Of a stretch of DNA of 64,000 bases, positions 1 to 11,743 are shown piece by piece (position 1 is the first letter of the stretch; each line of letters begins with the position of its first letter). Position numbers and translations under genes: made by a program. Source of the DNA: Galeopsis tetrahit (Eukaryota; Streptophyta; Magnoliopsida; Lamiales; Lamiaceae); contig OY776124.1 in the NCBI GenBank assembly GCA_963675135.1, positions 21,822,066 to 21,886,065 of the forward strand, written 5' to 3'. The notes under the pieces are model-generated. The model saw only the letters and a program-made list of their open reading frames with translations. It was not told the DNA's origin and ran no database searches.

Positions 1-1648
1 AACATGGTCCAAGACTGTTGGAACATGTAGACTAAGACAAGTAGATAAGCTGATATGTTAGGCAGCTTTTAGATGAATAGATGCACTGGTTGAGGGGGAA
101 CATATGCTTTAAAGTCTATCAAGAACAAGTCCCCTCAAGGCTCAAGTGAAATGTGTCCCAAGTCTGCTGAATAAACAAGTATGCTGATCAAGAGTGAATA
201 GATTGTGGGACAATCTTTCTGAAGATCAAGCATAACAAATGCATCATCTAGACACAACCTGCTAAAGCATTTTTGCTCAGGAGGTTTGTCCAGGAGAGTT
301 GTCTCAACACACTTGTACCAGAACCATGTCTAAATGATTCCAACTGTGCTGATATGGTCAAAGAAAACTACTCTATGTCATGAAAGAACAAGATCCAATC
401 TAAGGATGCATAGAGACATTCAAAGAAAGAGAAAGAGCCAAATCATCTGAAGAGAGCATGCCAATCCTGCTGATAAGTGAACTCTGCTGGAACTGATAAG
501 CAGAGTTGTCCAAGAGATAAGGAATATTGTCTATATCATAGGACTAATCATCAGAAGCCATGTCCATGATTGACCAAGTGAATCTTGAAGTCAGACCTTG
601 GGAAAAGTGTTGCAGAATGAAGACAAAGTGGTTACATTCGTTTATTTCCCAAGTTAAGGATATGTCACTATCAGAATCTGTCTTCCAGTTTGAAGATTTC
701 AAGGAAGACATTTATAGACATTTGAGGCTGCCTCTCCAACAGGAAAATCCTCAAATTTATCTATAAATACAGAAGTGTGAAGACCATTTGAAGAAACCTC
801 AACACATCCAACTATCCTAAAAGTTAACAAGTGCTTTCAAGCTCTCAAAAGACATTCTTAGTCTTCATACACTTTATTCTAAGTTGAACCCCATTGTATA
901 TCCATACAAAGCTTAGAGAGATATCCTATCCTTATACACTGATCTTCATTGTAAAGGATATCTCATTAGTTGGAACCTTACTTAAACCCTTATATCTTTC
1001 AAGTGAGAAAGTGAGAAGGTTGTAGTAGTAGAAGTGGAAGGAACTAACTGTTGAGAGAAGAACAGTTCAGTTCTGAGTTGAGAAAGGGTACAAGGACTCT
1101 AGACATCCTAGGGATCAAGGCACCAAGGAGTGGTGTGGTTGATCAGGTGCACCTTGGCACTATAAAACAAGTTAATTCCAAAAGTGAAGGAATTATCTTG
1201 TTAAATCAGGGAAAGTGGATGTAGGAGCTTGAGTCTCGGAATCACTATAAACCTTTGTGTTGATTTACATTCAAAGTACTTTACATATATTCAACACTGC
1301 ACACAAACTAGACTTTCAAGGATACATATCACAAACTGTGCAAAAATCTGATTTGGACAAGTTCCCTGAACTGGATAAACTGTTAAAATAATTTTAGAAT
1401 TAAAAGGAGTTTAAACGAAGGGCCAACCACTAATTCCGCACATATAACTCACTTAGATAGTTATTCAACTAAGTACTCAATAGTACTTAGTAGTTTGATT
1501 ATCTTAGAGGAGTTAATTATATCAGTAGAGTTGTCCAGGACAACCTTGCTGAAGAATGGTTTGATCAAGTTTTCAAAAAGAAATTGCATACAAGTGTATT
1601 CCCCTCCCCCCCCCATACACTTGTTATATACTCCTTTTAGGACCAACA
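1..1648 (+). mobile_element. LTR-A copy 1, 3' part (start lies outside the window)
   Basis: Positions 1-958 match 63043-64000 at a constant offset of 63042 with about 16 substitutions counted by eye (98.3%). The second copy shows the LTR start (TGTTGGGAATAAAATG at 62965), so about 78 bp of this copy are cut off by the window edge and the full LTR is about 1726 bp. The 3' end is GGACCAACA at 1640-1648, the inverted match of TGTTGG. A TATAAATA box at 762-769 gives plus orientation. The next bases are GTTAG and not a primer-binding site, so this is a 3' LTR or a solo LTR, not the 5' LTR of what follows. Small ORFs inside it (such as 560-766) are LTR transcript sequence, not genes. Confidence 0.85.
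762..769 (+). promoter_or_regulatory. TATA box of LTR-A copy 1
   Basis: TATAAATA in the context CTATAAATACAGAAG. The counterpart in the other copy is at 63804-63811. It marks the U3/R boundary region and sets the plus orientation of the LTR. Confidence 0.6.
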
Positions 1649-1896
1649 GTTAGAATAATACTGTGTAGATATATTTTAGGATAGATATAGATATTATAAT
1701 ATAATAATAATAATATTATATTATATCTTCAATTCCATATGCCAATATATATATCAATTGATTTTCTAATGAAAATATTCAAAGAATTGATTCTCGTATA
1801 TCAATTTTGTAAATTAAAAAAAAAAAGGAGGTGTCATTTTATAATTTTTTAAATTTGTATAGTATTTTTTTAAAAAGATTTAGATTAAAAAACAAT
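1649..1896. other. AT-rich spacer between LTR-A and E1
   Basis: It begins with GTTAG, the same five bases that precede LTR-A copy 2 at 62960-62964. The rest is AT-rich with an ATA/AAT microsatellite (about 1689-1725) and poly-A tracts. No ORF, RNA gene or regulatory site is visible. It is probably old host or repeat DNA into which both LTR-A and E1 inserted. Confidence 0.6.
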
Positions 1897-3241
1897 TGTT
1901 GGTCCCAAGTTGAGTTAATAATATTGAGTAAGCTAGTAAAAGTCTAGAGGGGAGGGGTGAATAGACCTAGACTTTTAAAAATCTTTCAATATATCAGAAT
2001 ACGTAATGCGGAATTTATTAGATTAACAATGAGCCCAATCAAATTTATACTCAACTTATATTCGTAATTCGAACTATTCTTATGAACACTCTACTTGTCT
2101 TGTTTAGATAGGCAATTAATCAATTAAGCAATTAAACAAACAAGAAAGTAAATCAACACACAACGATTTTATAGTGGTTCGACAACTTGTCTACATCCAC
2201 TCTCACAAACCCAGTTGTGAAATTTATTACTCTTCCAATCGAGTAGTCTTGTGATTTTAAGTCCCAAGATATAAGACTTATATCTTCTCGAAAACACTAC
2301 CAAGTGCCTCTTCGATCTAACTAGCTATTTTACAAGTAACTAGCAACTTGAAACAGTAAAACAAAAATAAAACTTTTCTTCGTTCAGTAGTAGCCTTCTT
2401 CGATCTTCACTTGTCTTGTGTAGCTTCACTTTCTGAACTTCAACCTCTGAGAGTATTTGCTTTACTTGAATCTTCAATAATGCTTCAGTATATAGTAGTA
2501 TTAGTAGTCTCTAATCGACCAATACCTTACGGCATTTATAGACTTTAATTTCAAGAACTTTCAGTTGTGTAACAACCTTTCTTGAAAACTAACTTATAAC
2601 TGATTCTTCTTATCCATCCACGCATTTCTTCAGTTAATTAGTTATTCCTTAACTAACTCTTTAATCTTTATCTTCAATACGCACTTTTGTAACTAACTCA
2701 TTAGTTCTTCTCGTCTTGTCTTGTAGTTTTGCGCACCTATCTTGTTCTCCAGTAGTAGACTTCTTCTTCTACTTATCTTGTGCAGTAGACTTCTTCTTCA
2801 TATTTCATCATAGAACTAATCTAGTCCTATTATCTAATCCTAACAAGACTATTACATTACTTTAAGCTCTATAGCTTAGTCATCTTAGAAACTATACAAA
2901 GAATATAAACGAAACATGAGCTTCTATACATCCGATCAAATAGCTCAATATAAAACCTATCAAGTATACAAAGTACTTATAAACTGTACTTGTCTTTTTC
3001 TTTCATACTTATATTTTGAAACTATTACTTGTCTTGTGAACTAGTACTTGTCTTGTGAACTAGTACTTGTCGTGTGAACTAGTACTTGTCGTGTGAACTC
3101 TACTGATCTGCTCAAGATGACTTCATAGCTAGACTAGTTTAGTCAACACTTAGAAAATATTCAAGTCTACTTTTTGGCTTATCAAAACTTATCTTATCTT
3201 TTCATCATTTAGGACTTGTCTTTAGAATTCATATCCCAACA
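1897..3241 (-). repeat. LTR-B1, 3' LTR of E1
   Basis: It runs from TGTTGGTCCC at 1897 to ATATCCCAACA at 3241 (plus-strand reading), so the transcribed strand has TGTTGGGATATG...CCAACA. Length is 1345 bp. A polypurine tract adjoins it at 3242. A TATAAATG box on the minus strand lies near 2533-2540 (GTCTATAAATGCC). Compared with LTR-B2 the ends and the first ~60 bases agree well, but the rest diverges heavily with indels, far more than expected for a pair from one insertion. Confidence 0.85.
3027..3102. repeat. 19-bp minisatellite in U3 of LTR-B1
   Basis: Four tandem units of ACTTGTCTTGTGAACTAGT, the last two with CGTG in place of CTTG and the last ending in CTCT. It lies in U3, upstream of the TATA box in the minus sense. 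LTR-B2 lacks an obvious array. Confidence 0.85.
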
Positions 3242-3257
3242 ATTTCCCCCTTTTTGA
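3242..3257 (-). other. Polypurine tract of E1
   Basis: The minus strand reads TCAAAAAGGGGGAAAT immediately before the LTR start TGTTGGG. This is the expected plus-strand priming site next to the 3' LTR. The same tract adjoins the 3' LTRs of E3 (18352) and E4 (20670) and each internal region of E2. Confidence 0.8.
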
Positions 3258-3425
3258 TGAAGCCAAAACTACTTGAATCTTTTCACAATAGTAGACTAGT
3301 TAAGTAGTTATCTTGTCTTAAACACCAAAAGTTGTTATCTTTTCATTTCTTCAAATAAGATCAGTAGATATTACACATACTTAAAAAAAAAACTAAGTAA
3401 CATTATAATCAAATAAAGTACCTTC

Positions 3426-6400
3426 TTAAGAATTTGGAACACCAAAAGCATCGAGTAGCCTTTTGTGAATTACTGTCATATGTTCCTCAGTCTCGATCTT
3501 CTCTTTATCCAGTAGGTCTTCTTCAAACCTCTTAATCTTGTTGAAGTCGATCCTCTTTCCAGAACCTAACATCGGAGTGATCCATTTTGGAAAAATAGGA
3601 ACAAGAATATTAAAACTTACAACAGTTGCAATCCTCATGATTAAGTTCCATAAATTCTGATCTTGTGTTTCCATGAACTTATCATAAATCGCGTATAACT
3701 CTTCTCTGCTATCTGGATCTCCAAACTTGCGAATAATCCAATGATCCAGCTCCCACTTCATCTTGACTTTGAACCATGCATCTCTATGTTCACTGTCAAT
3801 GAAATTATCAATGTAGGCATCTTCCACTAGATCAGGATCAGCTTTCAACTTCAGCAACATCTTGATATGCTTTCCTAATAATTTCTTATTAGCATAACGA
3901 TCATCCTCCAGCTTTAGCTTCTTATGAAGAGCTTCAACTTCTTCATCACCAATATCAGCTAGGATGTCACCTAATTCTTCTTTCTTTTTCTCTAGAACAA
4001 GCTTTCTCTTGACTTGTCTGGTCTGAACCTCAGGAGAAGCAATACCTTTGCCTTTCACCTGTCTTGCTTCATCAGCCTTAGCTTGTTCAATATCAGCTGT
4101 CTTGACCAGCCTTCCTCTCTTGGGCCTTCTTAACTCTTCTATCGCAGACGCAACAGCCTTGACTTCAGGATCAGCACTAGATTTTTCAGCAGCAATAATA
4201 ACTCTACTTGTCTCTTCCCCCTTTTTGGCTTCATCACTTGCCTTAAGAGTGAATAGACTAGTAAATCGAGTCATTTCTTCTTTCATAGCTTCCATCATTG
4301 CTTCTGAAGCTATCTCAATCTGTCTTTGATGTGTCTTGTCCTGACTCATCTTGTCTAGTTTAGTAGCAACTAGCTCTAGCTTTTGAGTAGACAGATCTAA
4401 TTCAGTCTTGAAATGAGTAGCAGTCAACCTAAGCATTTTGTTTTCCTCAGACATATCTCGTAGAAGCTTCCTGGCTTGCACCAACTGATCTTGTGCTTCA
4501 CGCCTTTGCTCATCTGCTATCTCGATTTTAACTCTATAGAGCCTTTCCATTTTGCTTGACTCTTCAGCTAATGATCTAGCAAAATTAACTGACCTTTTCT
4601 TCAAGTAGTCAACTTGTCTTTTCAAGAAATCTTCGATTTGAGTATACATTTCTTGTCGAAAAGTAGAATCCATTTTATTGACTTCTCCAACTATCAATTC
4701 TCTGGAGCTGTCAACTAGTGACTGATTTTGTTCCACCAAGACTCCTTTCAGTTTTGATTCCAAGAACACATCGATAGACGACTTCACTACTTCCTTTAAG
4801 TCCGTCTTCAACTCATCTATAAAGCCTTGTGGAAAAACATGAGTAGTAGATTGAGTCTCAGCAACAACAGCTTCACTATCCTTCTCAGTTAACTCATCTT
4901 CATTAAACATGATGGCTTCAACAAACTCATCATCTTCTTCACCAAGTTCGATCAAGTTGTTGTCTTCTTCTTCAACACTCTCAACATCATCTTCTGATTG
5001 ATCTGAAGTTTGAATACCAGCTTCAACAGTTTCAGCTTTCAACTCTTCTTCCAGTAGATCCGTTTGAATACCAATATCAAACACGTGTTGAGAAGACAGA
5101 ACGTCATCTGAAATATTCAGCATCTTCTTCACAAGAGCTGTTAGGACATGGTCTGGAAATAATTCGGAGTGGTCCTGAACTCCACTGTTCTCCTTCTGCT
5201 CCATCTCCCAATCTTGAAAATTGGAGATTCCACCCATTCCTATGATGACTTCAAACAGATCTTCAGTCGGGGCCTTCTTCAATGCAACCCATGTGCATAT
5301 CCTTAGAAGTTTCTCAAATTGCTCAGAAGTAGTGTCTATCTCAATAGACGAGAGCTTCGTCCTTAAATTATTGCTGACTCTTGAACGAATCCTCTTCTCT
5401 CTTAAACACATCGGGTAATAGACGAGGGATTCGAATCTAATTTCAGAAGGGTTCTGAGCAGGTAAGGTCCCTGTCTCAGTTGTTGCAGTGGCAACTAGTG
5501 GGGTTTCTGAAATAGACGGGTTGAGAGGTTCAACATTTTCTGTTGAGGTAAAAGGAATTTGGATGGTGGTTTCTGAGGGCTTTGATGAGGCTAGGTTTGG
5601 TTCGACAGTTGTAAAAGTATCAACTGTATCGAATATAGTAGTGTGTGGGGTTATGTTGGCTCTTAGTGGTTGCACTGCCAACACTGATGAGGTTTTGGGT
5701 GCAGGTTTGGCATGAGATCGAAGTGATCTGGCCTTGGTTTTGACGGGGAGAGAGAGAGAGGAATTAACAAAGCTCGGGAAGAAGCACCAACCTTTTCCGC
5801 ACTCGACTTGTCTGGTGATGGACTCGACTCAACTCGCACCAGTCGATAAACTTGCAACTCTTCCTCTTTCTTCTCAGGCTCCTTGTCCGAGTGAGTTTCT
5901 TCCGAATCTCCTACAGCCTCAATCATAGCCTCCTCTTGCCCATACTGAACTAGTCTACCACTAGTTCCAGCTTCAACTTCCTCAGAATTTCCACTGCCTG
6001 ACTCGTCTTCCTCAGAACTAGATGAGGCAGCTTCCCACATAGCGTTGTCTGGATTGATATAAACTTGTCTGGAAGTAGCAGTTCTACCAGCCGCTTGCTT
6101 TGCTAGTGCCTCCTTCTTTAGATAATGTTTGAGAGGGTGGAATGGCTTGCCTTTACTCCAACTACTTCTGTTCGGCAACAAGATGGGTAGGATGATACTT
6201 AACTTATTTCCGAAACTCACATTCGCAGACACAACCCAGTTGACTGTACTGGTGTCGACTTCCACCTTCTTCTTAAAATGCATCAATCTATCCAGGAAGA
6301 GCTTAGTCCAGTTTCCTTCAGTGATGCCATCATGGATGACGGCCATCACTCTTGCTTTTTGAAGTGTCACAGAGTCAAAACTCCTAGTGACTCCAAGCAA

Positions 6401-6463
6401 CATCTTTGAGGAAATATCCAACAAAGTCTTGAATTTGTCGAGCAATTGATTCTTCTTTACTGC
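3426..6463 (-). pseudogene. E1 additional ORF (aORF), C-terminal portion, frameshifted
   Basis: Two overlapping open stretches, 5663-6445 (starting inside the protein) and 3426-5684 (752 codons), are in different frames, so there is a frameshift near 5665-5730. In the better preserved E4 the corresponding region is one continuous ORF. The encoded part has a Ser/Thr-rich linker, acidic patches (EEEDDE-type runs), a long predicted coiled coil (roughly 4300-4800) with many Lys/Glu, and a C-terminal block with WELDHWIIRKFGDPDSR that aligns with WQIQHHIVRKFGPLPTYE of E4. There is no signal peptide or membrane helix. The N-terminal part lies at 11312-11743 beyond E2. Function unknown; calling it an envelope is not supported. 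Confidence 0.75.
6459..6463 (+). repeat. Left TSD of E2 (ACTGC)
   Basis: ACTGC just before LTR-C1 matches ACTGC at 11307-11311 just after LTR-C3. This shows that 6464-11306 arrived as a single insertion into the E1 aORF. Confidence 0.85.
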
Positions 6464-8083
6464 TGTTGGGATATGAATATCCCTAGTTTAGTTTTGATAA
6501 ACCAAATCAAACATGTAATAGGATAAGTTGTATTGTATAGACAACTTTATTATACATCTTGTAATATATAGGACTCTGGTTAGAAGAGAAGACATGCCAA
6601 TGCTCAAGAAGAGAAGAGAAGACCAAGACCAGAAGTCTCCTGATAAGATGAGTTAAACTCATCTTATAGGATAAGAAGAGTAAGAGTAAGATGAGTAGAA
6701 GTCTTCTGACCAGCAGAGTAGAAGTCTTCTTACAAGCTGAGTAGAAGTCATCTTACAACCAGCTGAGTAAAGACAGCAGAGTAAAGACAGCAGCTGAGAA
6801 GAAACAGCAGCTGTGTAAAGCCAGCTGAGTAAAGACAGCAGCTGAGAAGAAACAGCAGCTGAGTAAAGACAGCACAGTAAAGACAGCTGAGTAAAAACAG
6901 CTGAGTAAAGACAGCTGAGTAAAAACAGCTGAGTAAAGACAGCTGAGTAAAAGGCAGCTGAGTATAGACAGCAGCGGGGTAAAGACAGCAGCTGAATAAA
7001 AGACAGCAGAAGCTTAAAAGAAAGATCAGATGAGTACCCAATTAAAGGAAGGCCAATCAGAGTTGAAGTCAAGGATTGACAAGATACGCACAAGAAAGGA
7101 AAGTCAAAGATATGATTGAAATTACATGACAATGGTAATATTCAATCATATCATATCAAGAGATTGCCAATTCCTCAATTAGTGGAGTTTTGAATACCAT
7201 CATCCAACGGTAACATTCAAACTCAACACTATATAAATGAGTTCAGTTCTTACATCATTTGGAGAGAAGAGGTGTGATATGCAAAGGTCGAGCAAAGGTC
7301 ATAAAGTCCAGAAACAAGAAGAGCTCAAGAAGATCGTATATGAAGATTCAACACGCATCACCTCATCCCCAGTGAGTGAACTCATAACATCTAAGCCAAT
7401 GCAGCCACTCATATATATCCATAGCTTAGAGAGAATTTCCCAATCCTAGCATGAGGCTAAAACAGATTGTAAGGGAAATTCTCACCTAGTTCATATACAC
7501 AAAACCCACCTTCTACCATAAACCCCTAGAAGCCAAGTTGAGTGTTCATCACTGTAAAGAGTCCAAGTGCTCTATATCACTTGTGGAGTGCAAGTGCAAG
7601 TGCTTACAATCACTTGTGGGGAAGTGCAAGTGCTTACAATCACTTGTGGAGACCGTAGCTGTTAGGACGGCTCAGATCTCAAAGTCCTACCCTTGGGACT
7701 ATAAAGGTCAAGGCCCTTGTAATTTTGGGTAAATTAAAGGGATTAAACATCACGTTAGGACGTGAGAGTGGACGTAGGAACGTATATCCGAACCACTATA
7801 AATCAATGTGTTATTTACATTCTGCACTTTATTTTTCAAGTCTTTTCATACATATTTGTGCATAAAATGTTTTACACACTGTATTTAAATAATAGACGAG
7901 TATAATCTTTATGGGCACACTACAATTCCGCACTTAACTCTGATAGGTAATTAATCAGTCGACTAACTAGTCCTAGGCCCCTAGTGAAATCAGCGGACTA
8001 GTTACTTTGAAGAGTTAGTTTATTTTCCACACAATCAGCAGACATCAAGTCAGCTGATCTTACACTCGTCTCAGGGACCAACA
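6464..8083 (+). repeat. LTR-C1, first LTR of E2
   Basis: TGTTGGGATATGAATATCCC...GGACCAACA, 1620 bp, followed after AG by a PBS. TATATAAA at 7230-7237 and an AACGG motif (TCCAACGGTAA) at 7203-7213. Its 3' half (about 7640-7830) is very similar to the D-family LTRs, while its U3 differs. ORFs at 7237-7449, 7538-7732 and 6659-7132 recur with the LTR copies and are not genes. Confidence 0.9.
6766..6990 (+). repeat. U3 minisatellite of LTR-C1
   Basis: Imperfect tandem units built on CAGCTGAGTAAAGACAG and CAGCTGAGAAGAAACAG. The array differs in length in C2 (about 9116-9310) and C4 (about 23855-24065), which explains the different LTR lengths (1620, 1592 and 1635 bp). It lies upstream of the TATA box, inside U3. 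Confidence 0.8.
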
Positions 8084-8819
8084 AGTGGTATCAGAGCCGT
8101 GTGTTCAAAAGACCATTGCTTTGATTTTTGATTTTCGAAAATCTGCACTTTTTTGTTGTTTACAGATTTTAGCGTGTGAGTACACTTTTTAAAGTGGAAT
8201 TGATATTTTGAATCGAACTCACTGCTATGCAGTGACGTGTAATGCTTTTTGGCCAAATTCTAACGTTTGAGCCATCAAAAACACGTTTTACTGTTTTCAA
8301 TGGTCACCTGAATAGATCCATTTTTGAAAAACTGTTTTGCATGCATTCTGTTTTCATAAAAATCATACTTGCATGTATTTGGATAATTGTGTGTTAAGAA
8401 CAGGTCAACAACTAAGGGGGAACTTCAGCTCAGCTGAGTTCTAGCCCTATCTGGATTTACACGCGTATGAGCAAGAAGAGGAGATCAAGATGATCAAGTT
8501 GTTAGAAGACCTGAAGACAAGAAGAGCTTAATTGGAAGTCGTCTGATTTGCAACATATCAGCTGAAGAGTAGATAAGAAGACCTTTGTAATAGCTGATTA
8601 GGTGAGTCCGTGCTTGTAAAGTGCAATATTAATAAAACTCATCTTTTTAGCTTTTGGAGATAACATCTAGTTATCTCATCTGATGACAACTTCTCATTGT
8701 CCTCATACAAAAGCCTTCTGTTTTTACTCTTCTGCACTATTATATGGACTCTAGCACTGTCTGTTCTTTATTGCTTCAGTTAGTGTTAGATGATTTGGTT
8801 ATATCAAAAAGGGGGAAAT
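8084..8819 (+). other. E2 internal region 1, with PBS and PPT
   Basis: TGGTATCAGAGC at 8086-8097 is the PBS complementary to the 3' end of initiator-Met tRNA, two bases after the LTR. The region ends with the polypurine tract AAAAAGGGGGAAAT (8806-8819). An extra purine run AAGGGGGAAC lies near 8412-8421. No ORF of note; no gag or pol remnant was recognised, so this is a non-autonomous (LARD/TRIM-like) design. Confidence 0.85.
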
Positions 8820-10411
8820 TGTTGGGATATGAATATCCCTAGTTTAGTTTTGATAAACCAAATCAAACATGTAATAGGATAAGTTGTATTGTATAGACAA
8901 CTTTATTATACATCTTGTAATAGATAGGACTCTGGTTAGAAGAGAAGACATGCCAATGCTCAAGAAGAGAAGAGAAGACCAAGACCAGAAGTCTCCTGAT
9001 AAGATGAGTTAAACTCATCTTATAGGATAAGAAGAGTAAGAGTAAGATGAGTAGAAGTCTTCTGACCAGCAGAGTAGAAGTCTTCTTACAAGCTGAGTAG
9101 AAGTCATCTTACAACCAGCTGAGTAAAGACAGCAGAGTAAAGACAGCAGCTGAGAAGAAACAGCAGCTGTGTAAAGCCAGCTGAGTAAAGACAGCAGCTG
9201 AGAAGAAACAGCAGCTGAGTAAAGACAGCACAGTAAAGACAGCTGAGTAAAAACAGCTGAGTAAAGACAGCTGAGTAAAAGGCAGCTGAGTATAGACAGC
9301 AGCGGGGTAAAGACATCAGCTGAATAAAAGACAGCAGAAGCTTAAAAGAAAGATCAGATGAGTACCCAATTAAAGGAAGGCCAATCAGAGTTGAAGTCAA
9401 GGATTGACAAGATACGCACAAGAAAGGAAAGTCAAAGATATGATTGAAATTACATGACAATGGTAATATTCAATCATATCATATCAAGAGATTGCCAATT
9501 CCTCAATTAGTGGAGTTTTGAATGCCATCATCCAACGGTAACATTCAAACTCAACACTATATAAATGAGTTCAGTTCTTACATCATTTGGAGAGAAGAGG
9601 TGTGATATGCAAAGGTCGAGCAAAGGTCATAAAGTCCAGAAACAAGAAGAGCTCAAGAAGATCGTATATGAAGATTCAACACGCATCACCTCATCCCCAG
9701 TGAGTGAACTCATAACATCTAAGCCAATGCAGCCACTCATATATATCCATAGCTTAGAGAGAATTTCCCAATCCTAGCATGAGGCTAAAACAGATTGTAA
9801 GGGAAATTCTCACCTAGTTCATATACACAAAACCCACCTTCTACCATAAACCCCTAGAAGCCAAGTTGAGTGTTCATCACTGTAAAGAGTCCAAGTGCTC
9901 TATATCACTTGTGGAGTGCAAGTGCAAGTGCTTACAATCACTTGTGGGGAAGTGCAAGTGCTTACAATCACTTGTGGAGACCGTAGCTGTTAGGACGGCT
10001 CAGATCTCAAAGTCCTACCCTTGGGACTATAAAGGTCAAGGCCCTTGTAATTTTGGGTAAATTAAAGGGATTAAACATCACGTTAGGACGTGAGAGTGGA
10101 CGTAGGAACGTATATCCGAACCACTATAAATCAATGTGTTATTTACATTCTGCACTTTATTTTTCAAGTCTTTTCATACATATTTGTGCATAAAATGTTT
10201 TACACACTGTATTTAAATAATAGACGAGTATAATCTTTATGGGCACACTACAATTCCGCACTTAACTCTGATAGGTAATTAATCAGTCGACTAACTAGTC
10301 CTAGGCCCCTAGTGAAATCAGCGGACTAGTTACTTTGAAGAGTTAGTTTATTTTCCACACAATCAGCAGACATCAAGTCAGCTGATCTTACACTCGTCTC
10401 AGGGACCAACA
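8820..10411 (+). repeat. LTR-C2, middle LTR of E2
   Basis: 1592 bp, preceded by a PPT and followed by a PBS, so it served both as a 3' and as a 5' LTR. TATATAAA at 9558-9565 with TCCAACGGTAA at 9531-9541. It differs from C1 mainly by a shorter U3 minisatellite and a few substitutions. Confidence 0.9.
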
Positions 10412-11147
10412 AGTGGTATCAGAGCCGTGTGTTCAAAAGACCATTGCTTTGATTTTTGATTTTCGAAAATCTGCACTTTTTTGTTGTTTACAGATTTTAG
10501 CGTGTGAGTACACTTTTTAAAGTGGAATTGATATTTTGAATCGAACTCACTGCTATGCAGTGACGTGTAATGCTTTTTGGCCAAATTCTAACGTTTGAGC
10601 CATCAAAAACACGTTTTACTGTTTTCAATGGTCACCTGAATAGATCCATTTTTGAAAAACTGTTTTGCATGCATTCTGTTTTCATAAAAATCATACTTGC
10701 ATGTATTTGGATAATTGTGTGTTAAGAACAGGTCAACAACTAAGGGGGAACTTCAGCTCAGCTGAGTTCTAGCCCTATCTGGATTTACACGCGTATGAGC
10801 AAGAAGAGGAGATCAAGATGATCAAGTTGTTAGAAGACCTGAAGACAAGAAGAGCTTAATTGGAAGTCGTCTGATTTGCAACATATCAGCTGAAGAGTAG
10901 ATAAGAAGACCTTTGTAATAGCTGATTAGGTGAGTCCGTGCTTGTAAAGTGCAATATTAATAAAACTCATCTTTTTAGCTTTTGGAGATAACATCTAGTT
11001 ATCTCATCTGATGACAACTTCTCATTGTCCTCATACAAAAGCCTTCTGTTTTTACTCTTCTGCACTATTATATGGACTCTAGCACTGTCTGTTCTTTATT
11101 GCTTCAGTTAGTGTTAAATGATTTGGTTATATCAAAAAGGGGGAAAT
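10412..11147 (+). other. E2 internal region 2, with PBS and PPT
   Basis: 736 bp, the same length as internal region 1 and almost identical. PBS at 10414-10425 and PPT at 11134-11147. No coding content. Confidence 0.85.
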
Positions 11148-11306
11148 TGTTGGGATATGAATATCCCTAGTTTAGTTTTGATAAACTAACTAGTCCTAGG
11201 CCCCTAGTGAAATCAGCGGACTAGTTACTTTGAAGAGTTAGTTTATTTTCCACACAATCAGCAGACATCAAGTCAGCTGATCTTACACTCGTCTCAGGGA
11301 CCAACA
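11148..11306 (+). repeat. LTR-C3, internally deleted last LTR of E2
   Basis: The first ~39 bases match the LTR-C start (through TTTTGATAAAC). The sequence then jumps to the LTR tail (CTAACTAGTCCTAGG...GGACCAACA), so about 1.45 kb is missing. There is short microhomology (CTAAC/TAAAC) at the junction. It is followed by TSD ACTGC. Confidence 0.85.
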
Positions 11307-11311
11307 ACTGC

Positions 11312-11743
11312 TGGGATCTTTCCATCACGATTTAATTTCAGCTTCTTTCCACAAAATATACTGAGATATTTAAGTTCTTGTCCTTCAGCATATCTTTCGA
11401 TATCTATCGATCCGGATGGTAACTTCAACGATTCAGTCAAGAACTCACGAGTAATTTCTACTCGCCTTCTACCCACAAAGGCTTCAATCGAGTCGCCTTG
11501 TCGAGTGGCTGTAGCATAAAATTCTAACACCTCCTCTTCAAGCACAACTTTAGGAAATGCCTCCAAATAAGGTCTTAAACCGCATCTCCAACATTTCATA
11601 AGGATTTCTTTGTTGTCATCGGTGTGATTTCCTTTTAAAAACACTGATCTTTCCACATGCACCTTGCCTTCGGTAGCATACTTCCCTAAATCAAACCTTG
11701 CCTGCATGTTAGTGTGAGCATCGAATATCGAAACGATTGACAT
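11312..11743 (-). pseudogene. E1 aORF, N-terminal portion, split by E2
   Basis: It starts at ATG 11743 (MSIVSIFDAHT) and runs into E2 at residue ~144. It aligns along its length with the start of the E3 and E4 aORFs (for example VLEFYATATRQG against VLAFYANAVMKG, and VEITREFLTES against VKVTREILQEL). Removing E2 and one TSD keeps the frame into 6463 downwards (11743 and 6445 then share a frame). It is the first part of the conserved globular domain discussed for E4. Confidence 0.75.

Larger units (their letters stand above)
6464..11306 (+). mobile_element. E2: non-autonomous three-LTR copia derivative (LTR-C family)
   Basis: Structure is LTR-C1 (6464-8083), internal 736 bp (8084-8819), LTR-C2 (8820-10411), internal 736 bp (10412-11147) and a 159-bp deleted LTR-C3 (11148-11306), flanked by TSD ACTGC. 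Each internal region has a PBS and a PPT but no protein-coding gene. The two repeats are nearly identical. The form fits unequal LTR-LTR recombination between two copies of a short element. Removing it restores the frame of the E1 aORF. Confidence 0.9.

Noticed and set aside
4048..4329. Plus-strand ORF opposite the E1 aORF, and similar ones at 22025-22291, 46465-46902 and 39678-39878
   Set aside because: Antisense shadows of gag, pol or aORF reading frames.
3426..6463. Envelope glycoprotein
   Set aside because: No signal peptide, membrane anchor or Cys-rich ectodomain in any aORF; position alone does not support it.
6659..7132. Minus-strand ORF with LLSCLYSAVF-type repeats (also 6748-7041, 9104-9460 and 23737-24126)
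   Set aside because: Translation of the U3 minisatellite of LTR-C; it recurs with each LTR copy and lies antisense to the LTR.
7237..7732. Plus-strand ORFs of 70 and 64 codons, repeated exactly at 9565-10060
   Set aside because: They lie in R/U5 of LTR-C and are identical only because the LTR is duplicated; no coding features.
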